From NCBI GenBank assembly GCA_012839665.1, contig DUMX01000263.1:1-22841 (forward strand): DNA of 22,841 nt, in the 5' to 3' direction. The notes under the pieces are model-generated. The model did no database searches. It had not been told where the DNA came from and saw only the letters and a list, made by a program, of their open reading frames with translations. The position numbers and the translations under genes are program-made. Within the stretch, counting starts at the first letter, position 1. Every line of letters begins with the position of its first letter. Positions 8,026 to 16,212 of this stretch are shown one piece after another. Origin of the DNA: Gelria sp. Lineage in GTDB: Bacteria > Bacillota > Syntrophomonadia > Syntrophomonadales > Syntrophomonadaceae.

Positions 8026-8147
8026 GTTGCAAAGTATATCTAATGAAGGATGGCTTTCTTTCTGTATTAGTTGCAAACTATTAACCAGCCCCGAGGAAAT
8101 TTCATCCTAATATCCCACCAGCTTATAGAAAGCCAAGAAATCGGATT

Positions 8148-9002
8148 TTAACCACCCCTGAGACTCTTTAAAGTTACAATATCACGATCAATTTCTGCAA
8201 ACGGGGTTTCCAGGATAAAGGGCAAGGTGCCAAAAAAATCATGCCTTAGCAATCTTTTGAAACCCTCTTCCCCTATGAAACCATCACCGATATGGGCGTG
8301 GCGGTCACGTTTGGAACCCAGTTCCTTTTGACTATCATTGCTGTGAATGAATTTTATAGCATCCTGCCCAAAGGTAATATCGATTTCCTCCAATGTCCGG
8401 GCAATGCCCTCCTTGGTGCTTACATCATAACCGGCAGCAAAAACGTGACAGGTATCCAGACATACTCCTATTCGGTCCCGATTGTTGATTAATTGTAATA
8501 TGGTATTAAGCTCGTAAAAATCCCGGCCAATTTCCGTTCCCTGCCCGGCCATGGTTTCCAAACAAACGGTAACCTTTCCGGTGTAGTTATCAAGTACGTC
8601 ATTAAGTAGCCCGGCCATCCTATCTATTCCCTGTTCCCGCGAAGAAGTAGTATAGGAACCCGGATGTAACACTAAGTAATCAGCTCCAATCAGGCTGCAG
8701 CGCTCCAAATCTTCCCCCACCACCTCGCGGGCAAATTCGTATATATCATCTTTGGCAGCGGCCGGATTACAGATATAGGGGATGTGGACTACTACCGGGT
8801 CAATGTTGTAGGTTAAAATCGTATCCTTAAAATAATCTGTTTCTGCTTCCGTGAAGGTACGAGCCCCCCGCCCCCGCGGGTTACGTACAAAAACCTGCAA
8901 GGCTTCCAATCCTAAAGCAACAGCCTCATCAGCGGTATGCTTTAACCCCTTTCCAATGGGCAAATGAGCTCCAATTTTCGGCTGTTTATTAATTGTCGTC
9001 AC
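8148..9002 (-). CDS. nfo: endonuclease IV (AP endonuclease)
   Basis: A 284-residue TIM-barrel protein with the Nfo metal-ligand motifs in order: IGAHLPIGKGL (about 10-20), VVHIPYICN with H73, LVLHPGSYT, CLETMAGQGTEIG, CLDTCHVFAAGYD, FIHSNDSQKELGSKRDRHAHIGDG and ILETPF. All His, Asp and Glu ligands of the trinuclear zinc site appear to be present. It cuts DNA at abasic sites in base excision repair. The length is normal for the family. It is transcribed away from nrfH and lies alone. Its start is ATG at 9002 with AAGGAG just upstream. Confidence 0.96.
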   Translation of the reverse strand: MTTINKQPKIGAHLPIGKGLKHTADEAVALGLEALQVFVRNPRGRGARTFTEAETDYFKDTILTYNIDPVVVHIPYICNPAAAKDDIYEFAREVVGEDLERCSLIGADYLVLHPGSYTTSSREQGIDRMAGLLNDVLDNYTGKVTVCLETMAGQGTEIGRDFYELNTILQLINNRDRIGVCLDTCHVFAAGYDVSTKEGIARTLEEIDITFGQDAIKFIHSNDSQKELGSKRDRHAHIGDGFIGEEGFKRLLRHDFFGTLPFILETPFAEIDRDIVTLKSLRGG

Positions 9003-9022
9003 TCCTTAACTGTTTTTTGTTG

Positions 9023-9051
9023 ATTATATAAGAATGCAACTATTATTGTAA
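9023..9051 (-). promoter_or_regulatory. probable promoter of nfo
   Basis: On the minus strand TTACAA (9051-9046) is followed after 17 bp by a perfect TATAAT (9028-9023), with a start near 9016 just before the nfo ribosome site. Confidence 0.5.
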
Positions 9052-9236
9052 AATATACAGTTGTTCAGTCTTAATTTGCCATAAATGCAAACGCGATTCT
9101 ACTGCAGAAAATAAAAATATTGCACTCGAATGAAAAATTTGACGAATTTTTAATTTCTTAATTCAAATTTATCAAATTTTTATGGTAATCTATACATAAC
9201 CAGGTGCATTCTGTAAAGGAGTGTGGGTTTGCTTTC

Positions 9237-9665
9237 ATGAATAAGGCGCTTAAATGGATACTGCTCCTGGCCGGGATTGGTCTGGCAATTATGTTATTAA
9301 CCCGCCTGCCAGTGTTAGGGCTGGAGGAAGCTAGTTTCTGCGGACGTTGCCACGTTATGCAGGAGCAGGTGGATACTTACCAGCATTCCCCCCACCAGCA
9401 GGCAACTAATTGCGGAGCCTGTCATGATCCTCATGGGCTGCTGACCGGCAGTGTTTATGCGAGCTATACCGGAACTAGAGATGTATATCGGGTTATTACC
9501 AACACCACTCCTGAAGAGATTCGAATTACTGATATGAGTAAACGGGTAGTACAGAATAACTGCCTGCGCTGTCATGGGGATATCATGCGAGAAATTGGTG
9601 ATACCAGTCAAAACGGGGGAAAACATTGTTTCCATTGTCATCGGGAGATTATTCATCCTAAATAA
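9237..9665 (+). CDS. nrfH: NrfH, membrane tetraheme cytochrome c quinol dehydrogenase
   Basis: A 142-residue protein with one N-terminal membrane anchor (about 6-24) and four heme motifs: CGRCH (35-39), CGACH (59-63), CLRCH (109-113) and CFHCH (131-135). The first is followed by V-M, giving the CxxCHxM pattern whose Met ligates heme 1 in NrfH. It takes electrons from membrane quinol and passes them to NrfA on the outer face of the membrane. The ATG at 9237 is chosen because the membrane segment follows directly. AAGGAG lies about 15 bases upstream, rather far, and an in-frame GTG at 9204 lies before it. nrfA follows by 23 bases. Confidence 0.95.
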   Translation: MNKALKWILLLAGIGLAIMLLTRLPVLGLEEASFCGRCHVMQEQVDTYQHSPHQQATNCGACHDPHGLLTGSVYASYTGTRDVYRVITNTTPEEIRITDMSKRVVQNNCLRCHGDIMREIGDTSQNGGKHCFHCHREIIHPK

Positions 9666-9688
9666 GCCTGAAGGAGAGTGAGGGTTTG

Positions 9689-10936
9689 ATGTCAGCCAGA
9701 AGCAAACAGTTTATTATGGTGGCCATTCCGGTAGCCCTATTATTAATCATGGCCGGGTTTTTCTTTTTCACCCGCCACAACCAGGATTCAGCCGAAGGCC
9801 CAATGGGGGAAATTGCCACCAATGAAGCCCGTTCTGAAGCCTGGGGTAACTTCTATCCCCGGCACTGGGACAGTTACCTGGCTAATTACGACAACAGCGA
9901 CCATCCCTCTCACTTTGACACCAAGCCTTACTTAAAAACTATGTACGCCGGAACAGGTTTCGCAGCCGAGTATAACGAGCCGCGAGGACATGTATATACG
10001 TTGGATGATATACGAGCAATTGACCCTGCCCGTAAAAAAGCTGGAGCCGCCTGCAACACCTGCAAATCATCGCAAATCCCTGAACTGATTAATAAATACG
10101 GCGATAAATACTACCTCATGACTTTTGAGGAAATTAACCAGCAATTAACTGAACCTATTGGTTGCCTGGATTGTCATGACCCTAAAACTATGAAATTGCG
10201 TATCAGTCGCCCGGCTTTAATAGAAGCCTTGCAAAGACAGGGGCGTGACCTTAGTAAGATATCAAACCAAGAAATGCGTACCCTGGTTTGTGCCCAATGC
10301 CATGTCACCTATTATTTCCTTCCCGATAGCAAGAAAATTACCTTCCCCTGGGATAAAGGGGTAAAGGCAGATGAAATTCTAGCCTACTATGATGAAAAGG
10401 GGTTTACGGAAAATGTACATCCTATAGCCGGCAGTGGGCTAGTTAAACCCCGCCATGCGGAATACGAAACGTTTATAGGCAGTACCCATGAAAGCGCTGG
10501 TCTGGCCTGTGCCGATTGCCATATGCCCTATACCCGGGTAGGAAATGTTAAAATAAGCTCCCATGAATGGAGTAGCCCTTTGAATCGAATTGAGCAGAGC
10601 TGTACTACCTGCCACCGTAACGGTGTAGATTGGCTGCAGGGACAAGTCCAGGGTATTCAAAAACAATGTAAGGAAACTCAGGATTTAGCCGGGGAAACAG
10701 TGTTAGAGGCGATTAAAGAGTTAAAGATTAGCCGTGAAACCGCGGGAGCCAACCAGGATAAATTGCAGCAAGCCATGGATTTACACCGTAAAGCTCAATG
10801 GTATTTGGATTATGTTGTAGTAACTAACGGCTACGGCTTTCATAACCCCACCGAGGCTTTAACTAATCTGAGTAAATCCATTGATTATGCTCATAAATCT
10901 ACCCGGTTGGCCCGGGAAGCCAGGGGCGCAAACTAA
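9689..10936 (+). CDS. nrfA: NrfA, ammonia-forming cytochrome c nitrite reductase
   Basis: A 415-residue pentaheme enzyme that reduces nitrite to ammonium with six electrons. An N-terminal signal anchor (about 8-28) is followed by the special catalytic heme motif CNTCK (122-126) and four CxxCH motifs (159-163, 201-205, 274-278, 305-309). The active-site Tyr is in HVTYYF and the active-site His ends KPRH (253-256). KxRH replaces the KxQH of calcium-binding NrfA, and Thr stands where the calcium-ligand Glu usually precedes the Tyr. No lipobox is seen, so it is probably held by its N-terminal anchor or by NrfH. An in-frame TTG at 9686 is an alternative start. Part of nrfHA-resB-ccsA. Confidence 0.97.
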   Translation: MSARSKQFIMVAIPVALLLIMAGFFFFTRHNQDSAEGPMGEIATNEARSEAWGNFYPRHWDSYLANYDNSDHPSHFDTKPYLKTMYAGTGFAAEYNEPRGHVYTLDDIRAIDPARKKAGAACNTCKSSQIPELINKYGDKYYLMTFEEINQQLTEPIGCLDCHDPKTMKLRISRPALIEALQRQGRDLSKISNQEMRTLVCAQCHVTYYFLPDSKKITFPWDKGVKADEILAYYDEKGFTENVHPIAGSGLVKPRHAEYETFIGSTHESAGLACADCHMPYTRVGNVKISSHEWSSPLNRIEQSCTTCHRNGVDWLQGQVQGIQKQCKETQDLAGETVLEAIKELKISRETAGANQDKLQQAMDLHRKAQWYLDYVVVTNGYGFHNPTEALTNLSKSIDYAHKSTRLAREARGAN

Positions 10937-10941
10937 TAGTA

Positions 10942-10959
10942 ACCTGCCCCGGGGCAGGT
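10942..10959 (+). repeat. perfect GC-rich palindrome between nrfA and resB
   Basis: ACCTGCCCC is followed directly by GGGGCAGGT, an 18-bp palindrome with no spacer. It starts 5 bases after the nrfA stop and ends just before the resB ribosome site. No T-tract follows, so it is more likely an mRNA-stabilising or protein-binding element than a terminator. Confidence 0.65.
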
Positions 10960-10972
10960 AGGAGGTATGTTT

Positions 10973-11992
10973 TTGAATAAAAAGCATCAGGTTAGGGGTA
11001 TCTTCCCGACCTTAACTTCTATGCAAACCGCCATCTACCTCTTAATCTTCATTGCTTTGCTAAGTGCTGTCGGAACCGTTATCCCTCAAGGTGAGAAGAG
11101 CAGTTTCTACACACAGCACTACGGTCAATACTCGGGCACTTTTATTACCCTGCTGGGGCTGGATCATCTCTATCAAGTTTGGTGGTACCAGGTCTTGCTA
11201 GGTCTTCTTTGTCTCAGTCTGTTATTATGCGGTTACAAGCGTTTGAGCCAGGCTCGTAGCTTAACCGGTGTGGGTTCATCGCTACTGCACCTGGGTATGG
11301 CAGTTATTATTGTAGGAGCTGCCTGGTCTTTAGGCTATGCGAAACAGGCTTACCTGGAAATTAATCAGGGTGAATCCGCTTTCTTAAGGGATTATGGCTT
11401 AAAAGAAGGGTACCTTGAGGTAAAAAAATTTAATATTGACTACTATCCTGACCATAGTCCCCGGCAATATTATTCCCAGATATCTTTACAAGATTATAAA
11501 GGCCGCTGCTATGAAGAGAATATTTCTGTGAACTACCCATTAAAAGCGGCTAATCTTAAAATTTACCAAACTTCCTGGGGTTGGTCTATGCAAGCCGATG
11601 TTGCCAAAGGCGAAAATAAACAGAGACTGTCTTTGCAAAACGGGATAGCTATACCGCTACCTGGCCGGGGCAGCCTGGAAATTAAAGCGGTGTTTATTCC
11701 GGATTATCAAGAAGATGGTACAGGGCTACGGACCAAAAGCCCCTACCCCCATAATCCCCGAATGCTGGCTACACTATTAAGGGAAGGGCAAATTATAGAT
11801 ATGGTGGTTCTGGCCCCGGGGGAATCATGGACCCTGGGAGAATATAACATTATTTTTCAGGGCTTTGTTCCCTACACTGGCCTTACCCTGAAAGAAGACC
11901 CTGGGGTAAACCTGGTCTTCACCGGATTTGCTCTACTCTCTCTGGGTCTACTAATCCGTTACAGGAATCTTTATATAAGAAAGGCTGCTTAA
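10973..11992 (+). CDS. resB: ResB-family cytochrome c biogenesis protein (System II, Ccs1/CcsB)
   Basis: A 339-residue membrane protein of the ResB family: an N-terminal membrane helix (about 15-38), a second (about 70-87), a third beginning LLHLGMAVIIVG near 100-120 with a conserved His, a large extracytoplasmic domain (about 125-305) and a C-terminal helix (about 308-328). With CcsA it exports heme and attaches it to CxxCH motifs outside the membrane. The TTG at 10973 is preferred: AGGAGGT ends 6 bases before it, whereas the ATG at 10967 is only one base from that site. It lies immediately after nrfHA, whose nine hemes need this machinery. Confidence 0.92.
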   Translation: MNKKHQVRGIFPTLTSMQTAIYLLIFIALLSAVGTVIPQGEKSSFYTQHYGQYSGTFITLLGLDHLYQVWWYQVLLGLLCLSLLLCGYKRLSQARSLTGVGSSLLHLGMAVIIVGAAWSLGYAKQAYLEINQGESAFLRDYGLKEGYLEVKKFNIDYYPDHSPRQYYSQISLQDYKGRCYEENISVNYPLKAANLKIYQTSWGWSMQADVAKGENKQRLSLQNGIAIPLPGRGSLEIKAVFIPDYQEDGTGLRTKSPYPHNPRMLATLLREGQIIDMVVLAPGESWTLGEYNIIFQGFVPYTGLTLKEDPGVNLVFTGFALLSLGLLIRYRNLYIRKAA

Positions 11993-11994
11993 TA

Positions 11995-12780
11995 ATGGAG
12001 AATCATCTGCTTAATATCTGCTTTGCTTTGTTTCTGATAGGAATTATGATTAGTCTATATTCTCTCTGGTGGTCCACAGAAGGCTTACAAAAACTTATTA
12101 AGTGGATTATCAGACTGGCCCTTTTATTTTTGACTATTGCCATCATAGCACGAATAGTGGAAACTGGGCGGTTGCCCTTTGCCAGTTTGTATGAGTTTGT
12201 ACTAGCTTTCACCTGGGCAATTCTCTGTTTTTTTGTTATTACCAGGCGGAGGTTTTATTCCCCGATTTTTGACCTTTTGTCAAATATCCTGGTAGTCGGG
12301 CTCTTGTTAGCTGCCAGTTTTCTACCCACAGAGGCCCGTCCCTTAATGCCGGCTCTACAGAGCAACTGGCTTCATATACATGTCTTCACCGCTATAATTG
12401 CCTACGGCTCATTTGCAGTTTCCTTTTGCCTGGCCGGAGTATATATGTTTCAGGAAAACAGGGCTACCGTCATCGAGCTCAGGCCTTTAGACCAATTAAT
12501 TTACCGTCTGGTAGTCCTGGGTTTTATCTTTTTAAGCCTGGTCATCATCACCGGAGCTATCTGGGCAGAACAGGTCTGGGGTAACTGGTGGACCTGGGAT
12601 CCAAAAGAAACCTGGTCACTGGTAACCTGGTTGGTCTATGCCGCCTACCTTCATGCTCGCCATACCTACAATTGGAAAGGTCGCAGGAGCGCCGTTATGG
12701 TACTCATAGGCTTTGGGCTGGTTCTTATTACCCTTTTTGGAGTAAGTTTAATATTACCGGGTTTGCACAGCTATATTTAG
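11995..12780 (+). CDS. ccsA: CcsA/ResC-type cytochrome c biogenesis protein
   Basis: A 261-residue protein with about eight membrane helices and the heme-handling WWD motif WGNWWTWDPKETWSLVTWL (about 196-214). Conserved histidines are in HIHVFTA (about 128) and HARHTYNW (about 223). It is the heme channel of System II. It starts two bases after the resB stop, with no strong ribosome site of its own, so translation is probably coupled. A dedicated pair next to nrfHA suggests that they are expressed as one respiratory module. The gene ends 22 bases from a convergent gene, with no clear terminator between. Confidence 0.94.
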   Translation: MENHLLNICFALFLIGIMISLYSLWWSTEGLQKLIKWIIRLALLFLTIAIIARIVETGRLPFASLYEFVLAFTWAILCFFVITRRRFYSPIFDLLSNILVVGLLLAASFLPTEARPLMPALQSNWLHIHVFTAIIAYGSFAVSFCLAGVYMFQENRATVIELRPLDQLIYRLVVLGFIFLSLVIITGAIWAEQVWGNWWTWDPKETWSLVTWLVYAAYLHARHTYNWKGRRSAVMVLIGFGLVLITLFGVSLILPGLHSYI

Positions 12781-12802
12781 CCGCCGTGGCATTAACATAT
12801 TA

Positions 12803-13711
12803 TTACCCTTTAACCCTCCGGCCCGAGATTAGCCAGGGAGCTGGAAATGGTTCCACCATTTTTTTGCTGTTAACTCGCGATACCGCTACATGGATAGTTT
12901 CAGTGCGCTCCAGGCCATTTTCCTGAAACAAAGTAGGAATAGACATAAGAATTTCGAAGTCCAGGGTGTAGATAACAAAATCCATCAGGGGATTAATGGC
13001 TAAAAGGCTTTTTATTTCACTGTCAATCCGGGGAGAAGCCACTATAAACGCCAGATCCGGCACCGGTAGCTTATCCAGGATATTACCTTCCAGGGACTCA
13101 ACGATTATCACGTTTTTCAGGCCAAATTTCTGGGCATTCTCTTTCATGGTTTTCCGATCCCGAGGATCATATTCCACCGCTATGACACTGCCCTCGGCAG
13201 CAATCATAGCAGCCTCCACTGCGATGCTCTCGCCCGAGATTATACATATATTATCCTGGTCCCTCAGATTGAGCTTGCTCATTATAATAGCCCGAACCTC
13301 CCGGCACACATACTGAACCGAACCACAGGTGAAACGGCTATTTTCTATGCCTATCTTATAATTCGTGGCCGCATTGGGATTCAAAATCAACATAGCGGCA
13401 GAGGCATTAATACCGCGGTTGATCATGTCTGAGAGCTTGTCGTGCTTAATTTCGCCGGATGGATCTGAGCCCTCATTGTACCAGATATCACAGTCCCCCA
13501 GTTCCGCATTCCACATATCGTAGAAGATGTCCGGATGGCCGGCGTCTATAAAGACCAGTACGGCCCGATTGCTCATAACAGTCGGAATCAGGTTCTTATT
13601 CTTCCCGGTAATGTCCAGCATCTTCACTTTTGCCAGGTTGATATCAACGTTCTGGGAAAAATACTGAAGCCAGGATAAAATAACCTCATTGGTAAACATG
13701 GTCTGTTCCAC
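12803..13711 (-). CDS. degenerate CbiET-like methyltransferase-fold protein
   Basis: A 302-residue protein. The middle, with REVRAIIMSKL (about 137-147), matches the linker found in CbiET/CobL (KREVRA...KL). After it comes a CbiT-like Rossmann segment: AVEAAMIAAEGSVIAVEYDP, then NAQKFGLKNV and LPVPDLAFI. The N-terminal half would correspond to the CbiE domain. Key sites are eroded: the SAM-binding DxGAGTG loop reads IISGES, the PMTK before REVRA is lost, and the CbiE glycine motif is replaced. So it is probably not an active cobalamin methylase. No cobalamin genes are near. The GTG at 13711 lies 8 bases after AGGGAGG; a TTG at 13717 is less well placed. It may be the fifth gene of the T-box operon upstream. 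Confidence 0.7.
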   Translation of the reverse strand: MEQTMFTNEVILSWLQYFSQNVDINLAKVKMLDITGKNKNLIPTVMSNRAVLVFIDAGHPDIFYDMWNAELGDCDIWYNEGSDPSGEIKHDKLSDMINRGINASAAMLILNPNAATNYKIGIENSRFTCGSVQYVCREVRAIIMSKLNLRDQDNICIISGESIAVEAAMIAAEGSVIAVEYDPRDRKTMKENAQKFGLKNVIIVESLEGNILDKLPVPDLAFIVASPRIDSEIKSLLAINPLMDFVIYTLDFEILMSIPTLFQENGLERTETIHVAVSRVNSKKMVEPFPAPWLISGRRVKG

Positions 13712-13781
13712 AGGCAAAACCTCCCTTATTAAAATTTATCATACCATGTTTTTTAGGTTTACTCCCAGTCTTAGCTTAAGT

Positions 13782-14720
13782 TTAAGCGCCGGTGCGCTCC
13801 AGCAATCGTTCCCATTTTTCATCTACATATCTTTGCGCTTCTTCAATCATCCACTCATTGCCTTTCTGGAACATATGGCGGAACCTGCCCTGCGGGCGAA
13901 GAAAATCTTCCACCGGCAGCTTTTTCTTCGGTATATAGGTCAGACGCCATACTCCTTCCTCTACTTCGTAAAGGGGCCAGACGCAGGTATCCACCGCCAG
14001 CTGAATTATCTCCGCAAGCCGGGCCATGGGGTAATCCCATCCGCGAGGACAGGGGGCCAATACATTCAAAAAGCAAGGGCCTTTAGTATAAATGGCATTA
14101 TAAGATTTGATGTGTAAATCCCTGAAGTTTCCTAAAGGGGCCGTCTGAGCAACATAAGGGATATGGTGAGCAACTAAAATCTCCGTCAAATCCTTTTTAT
14201 TCTGTTTCTTGCCTGGCTGAACAGAACCTACCGGCGAGGTAGTGGTACGAGCAAATCGAGGCGTTGAAGATGAACGCTGAATTCCGGTATTCATGTAAGC
14301 CTCGTTGTCATAACAGACGTAGACCATGTCATGACCGCGTTCCATGGCACCTGACAGGGATTGAAACCCTATATCATAGGTGCCGCCGTCACCTGCAAAA
14401 GTAATGAACTTGACGTTTCCTTCCACCTTACCCCGTCGTTGCAGAGCATTATAGGCTGCTTCCACTCCGGCACAGGTAGCCGCGGAATTTTCAAAAGCAG
14501 AATGAATATAGCTGTCCACATAGGCAGTGTAAGGATACATAAAAGTGGAGACCTGTAGACAACTGGTGGCATTAACCACCACTGCCCGGTCCTCTTTATG
14601 CAGAGCCCGCAGAACCCCGGCCACAACCACCCCAGCGCCACAACCGGCGCAGAGTCGATGTCCCCCGGTGAGACGTACCGGCTTTTCTACTTCTCGTTTC
14701 AGATTATATACCGTACTCAT
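13782..14720 (-). CDS. Por/Vor-type 2-oxoacid:ferredoxin oxidoreductase, beta subunit (T-box operon 1)
   Basis: A 312-residue TPP-binding subunit. Cluster-ligating cysteines appear as CAGC (24-27), in NATSC and in LAPCPRGW. The TPP motif runs from GDGGTYDIGFQ to NEAYMNTGIQRS. These features mark the Por/Vor beta class with a proximal 4Fe-4S cluster. It pairs with the alpha subunit to convert a 2-oxoacid and CoA to acyl-CoA and CO2, reversibly. Its ATG overlaps the alpha stop (ATGA). The operon's T-box points to a biosynthetic role. The substrate is not proven; pyruvate, 2-oxobutyrate and branched-chain 2-oxoacids are all possible. Confidence 0.93.
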   Translation of the reverse strand: MSTVYNLKREVEKPVRLTGGHRLCAGCGAGVVVAGVLRALHKEDRAVVVNATSCLQVSTFMYPYTAYVDSYIHSAFENSAATCAGVEAAYNALQRRGKVEGNVKFITFAGDGGTYDIGFQSLSGAMERGHDMVYVCYDNEAYMNTGIQRSSSTPRFARTTTSPVGSVQPGKKQNKKDLTEILVAHHIPYVAQTAPLGNFRDLHIKSYNAIYTKGPCFLNVLAPCPRGWDYPMARLAEIIQLAVDTCVWPLYEVEEGVWRLTYIPKKKLPVEDFLRPQGRFRHMFQKGNEWMIEEAQRYVDEKWERLLERTGA

Positions 14721-15907
14721 CTGTCTCCTCCTTTTGACCTCTGCCCCATATGGGTATATAACGGGCCAATCTCGCCGGTCACAGCAATATCCGCCAGCCG
14801 GCCGAACACTTTTTCAATGTCCTCGACCTTCACATCACGCCCGCCCAGGCCGTAAACGATATCAATCAAATACGGACGTTCCTTCAGATCATATAAAGCA
14901 CTGCGGGTCTCGGCAAATAAAGGCCCTCCGTTGGCCGAAAAGCCCTCGGACTTATCCATGACGGCTACGGCCCTGGTGCCTGCCAAAGCCCGGGCCAGTT
15001 CCTGTCCGGGGAAAGGACGGAATACCCTTGTTTTTACCAGCCCGGCCTTTACTCCATCCTCACGCAGTTTGTCGACAGCAGCTTTGGCAGTTCCGGCAGT
15101 AGACCCCATCAGGACCAGAGCCAGCTCTGCATCCTCCATCCTATATTCTTCAAATAAGCCATAGCACCGGCCGGAAATCTTTTCAAATTTTGCGGCTACC
15201 TCCAATATGCGCACCTTGGCCGCCTTCATTGCCTCCGCCTGCATAACCTTGTGTTCCATGTAATAGGGACTCAAGTCGTACGGTCCTACCGCCAGCGGGT
15301 TTTCTTTTTTCAGCAAATAGTGTTCCGGGTTGTATTCCCCGATAAAACGGCGTACAACATCCGTTTCCAAAAGCTCTATATTCTCTACCGCATGGCTGGT
15401 AATGAAGCCGTCCATACAGGTCATCACCGGTAAGCGTACGTTCGGGTGTTCGCCGATGGGCATGGCCATAATAAAATTATCGTAGGCCTCCTGATTATTT
15501 TCGGCATAAATTTGAATCCAGCCGCTATCACGACCTCCCATAGAGTCAGAGTAGTCGTGATTTATGTTGATAGGCCCTGAAAGAGCCCGGTTGACGCAGA
15601 CCAGGGAAATAGGTAAACGGCATGATGCCGCTACGTATAAAAGCTCATACATCAAGGCCAACCCGCAGGATGAAGTAGCACAAACGGCTCGGGCTCCTGC
15701 AGCTTGCGCCGCAATGCACACCGACATGGAACTGTGCTCAGATTCCACAGCTACGTATTCAGTGTTTACCTCGCCGTTGGCCACATATTGAGCGAAGTAT
15801 TCAGGAATTTCGGTAGAGGGAGTGATAGGGAACGCTCCCATGACATCAGGGTCTATCTGTTTCATGGCATAAGCTATAGCCTCGTTGCCGGAAAGACGGT
15901 GGCTCAT
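14717..15907 (-). CDS. Por/Vor-type 2-oxoacid:ferredoxin oxidoreductase, alpha subunit (T-box operon 1)
   Basis: A 396-residue alpha subunit with FPITP at 26-30 (YPITP in most relatives), a conserved VESEHSSMSV segment and the C-terminal domain with RVFRPFPGQEL. The ATG at 15907 is chosen because it overlaps the delta stop as ATGA and has GGAGG nine bases upstream; an upstream in-frame start lies inside the delta gene. It forms the substrate pocket with beta. Both junctions of this gene are ATGA overlaps, so the four subunits are likely made in equal amounts. Confidence 0.93.
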   Translation of the reverse strand: MSHRLSGNEAIAYAMKQIDPDVMGAFPITPSTEIPEYFAQYVANGEVNTEYVAVESEHSSMSVCIAAQAAGARAVCATSSCGLALMYELLYVAASCRLPISLVCVNRALSGPININHDYSDSMGGRDSGWIQIYAENNQEAYDNFIMAMPIGEHPNVRLPVMTCMDGFITSHAVENIELLETDVVRRFIGEYNPEHYLLKKENPLAVGPYDLSPYYMEHKVMQAEAMKAAKVRILEVAAKFEKISGRCYGLFEEYRMEDAELALVLMGSTAGTAKAAVDKLREDGVKAGLVKTRVFRPFPGQELARALAGTRAVAVMDKSEGFSANGGPLFAETRSALYDLKERPYLIDIVYGLGGRDVKVEDIEKVFGRLADIAVTGEIGPLYTHMGQRSKGGDR

Positions 15908-16212
15908 TTGACCACACCTCCAGTCACCATGGTAATCGCCGGAAAGGGACAAACCTCCTTACAGATACCACAGCCCTTGCAGTACATATAATCGAAGTCC
16001 AAACGTTTCCCGTCCTTCACTGGAATCGCGCTGTCCGGGCAGAAGGGAACACACAACATACAGTGTTTACATGCTTCCTCGTGAAAAACAGGCGTGTTGG
16101 TCCTCCAGCTACCAGTATTAAAGAGCCGTGCAGTCCCCGGTTCGTAGATCTCCCCGCCCGGGGTCAAATCCTGCCAGGGAGTATTTTCGTTGATATCCTT
16201 GGCATAAATCAT
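15904..16212 (-). CDS. Por/Vor-type oxidoreductase, delta (2x[4Fe-4S]) subunit (T-box operon 1)
   Basis: A 102-residue ferredoxin-like subunit with cysteines C48, C51, C54, C58 and C78, C81, C84, C88, enough for two 4Fe-4S clusters. The N-terminal part includes GSWRTNTPV, the WRT-P motif usual in PorD. It relays electrons to ferredoxin. Its ATG overlaps the gamma stop (ATGA) and its own stop overlaps the alpha start the same way. The gene order gamma-delta-alpha-beta is that of classical four-subunit Por/Vor operons. Confidence 0.94.
   Translation of the reverse strand: MIYAKDINENTPWQDLTPGGEIYEPGTARLFNTGSWRTNTPVFHEEACKHCMLCVPFCPDSAIPVKDGKRLDFDYMYCKGCGICKEVCPFPAITMVTGGVVK

Noticed and set aside
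12803..13711. Active cobalamin pathway enzyme CbiET
   Set aside because: The SAM glycine loop and linker motif are eroded and no other cobalamin gene is present, so only a fold-level call is made.
15908..15952. Longer N-terminus for the alpha subunit of T-box operon 1
   Set aside because: It would overlap the delta gene further and lacks a ribosome site. The ATGA overlap at 15907 is the natural start.
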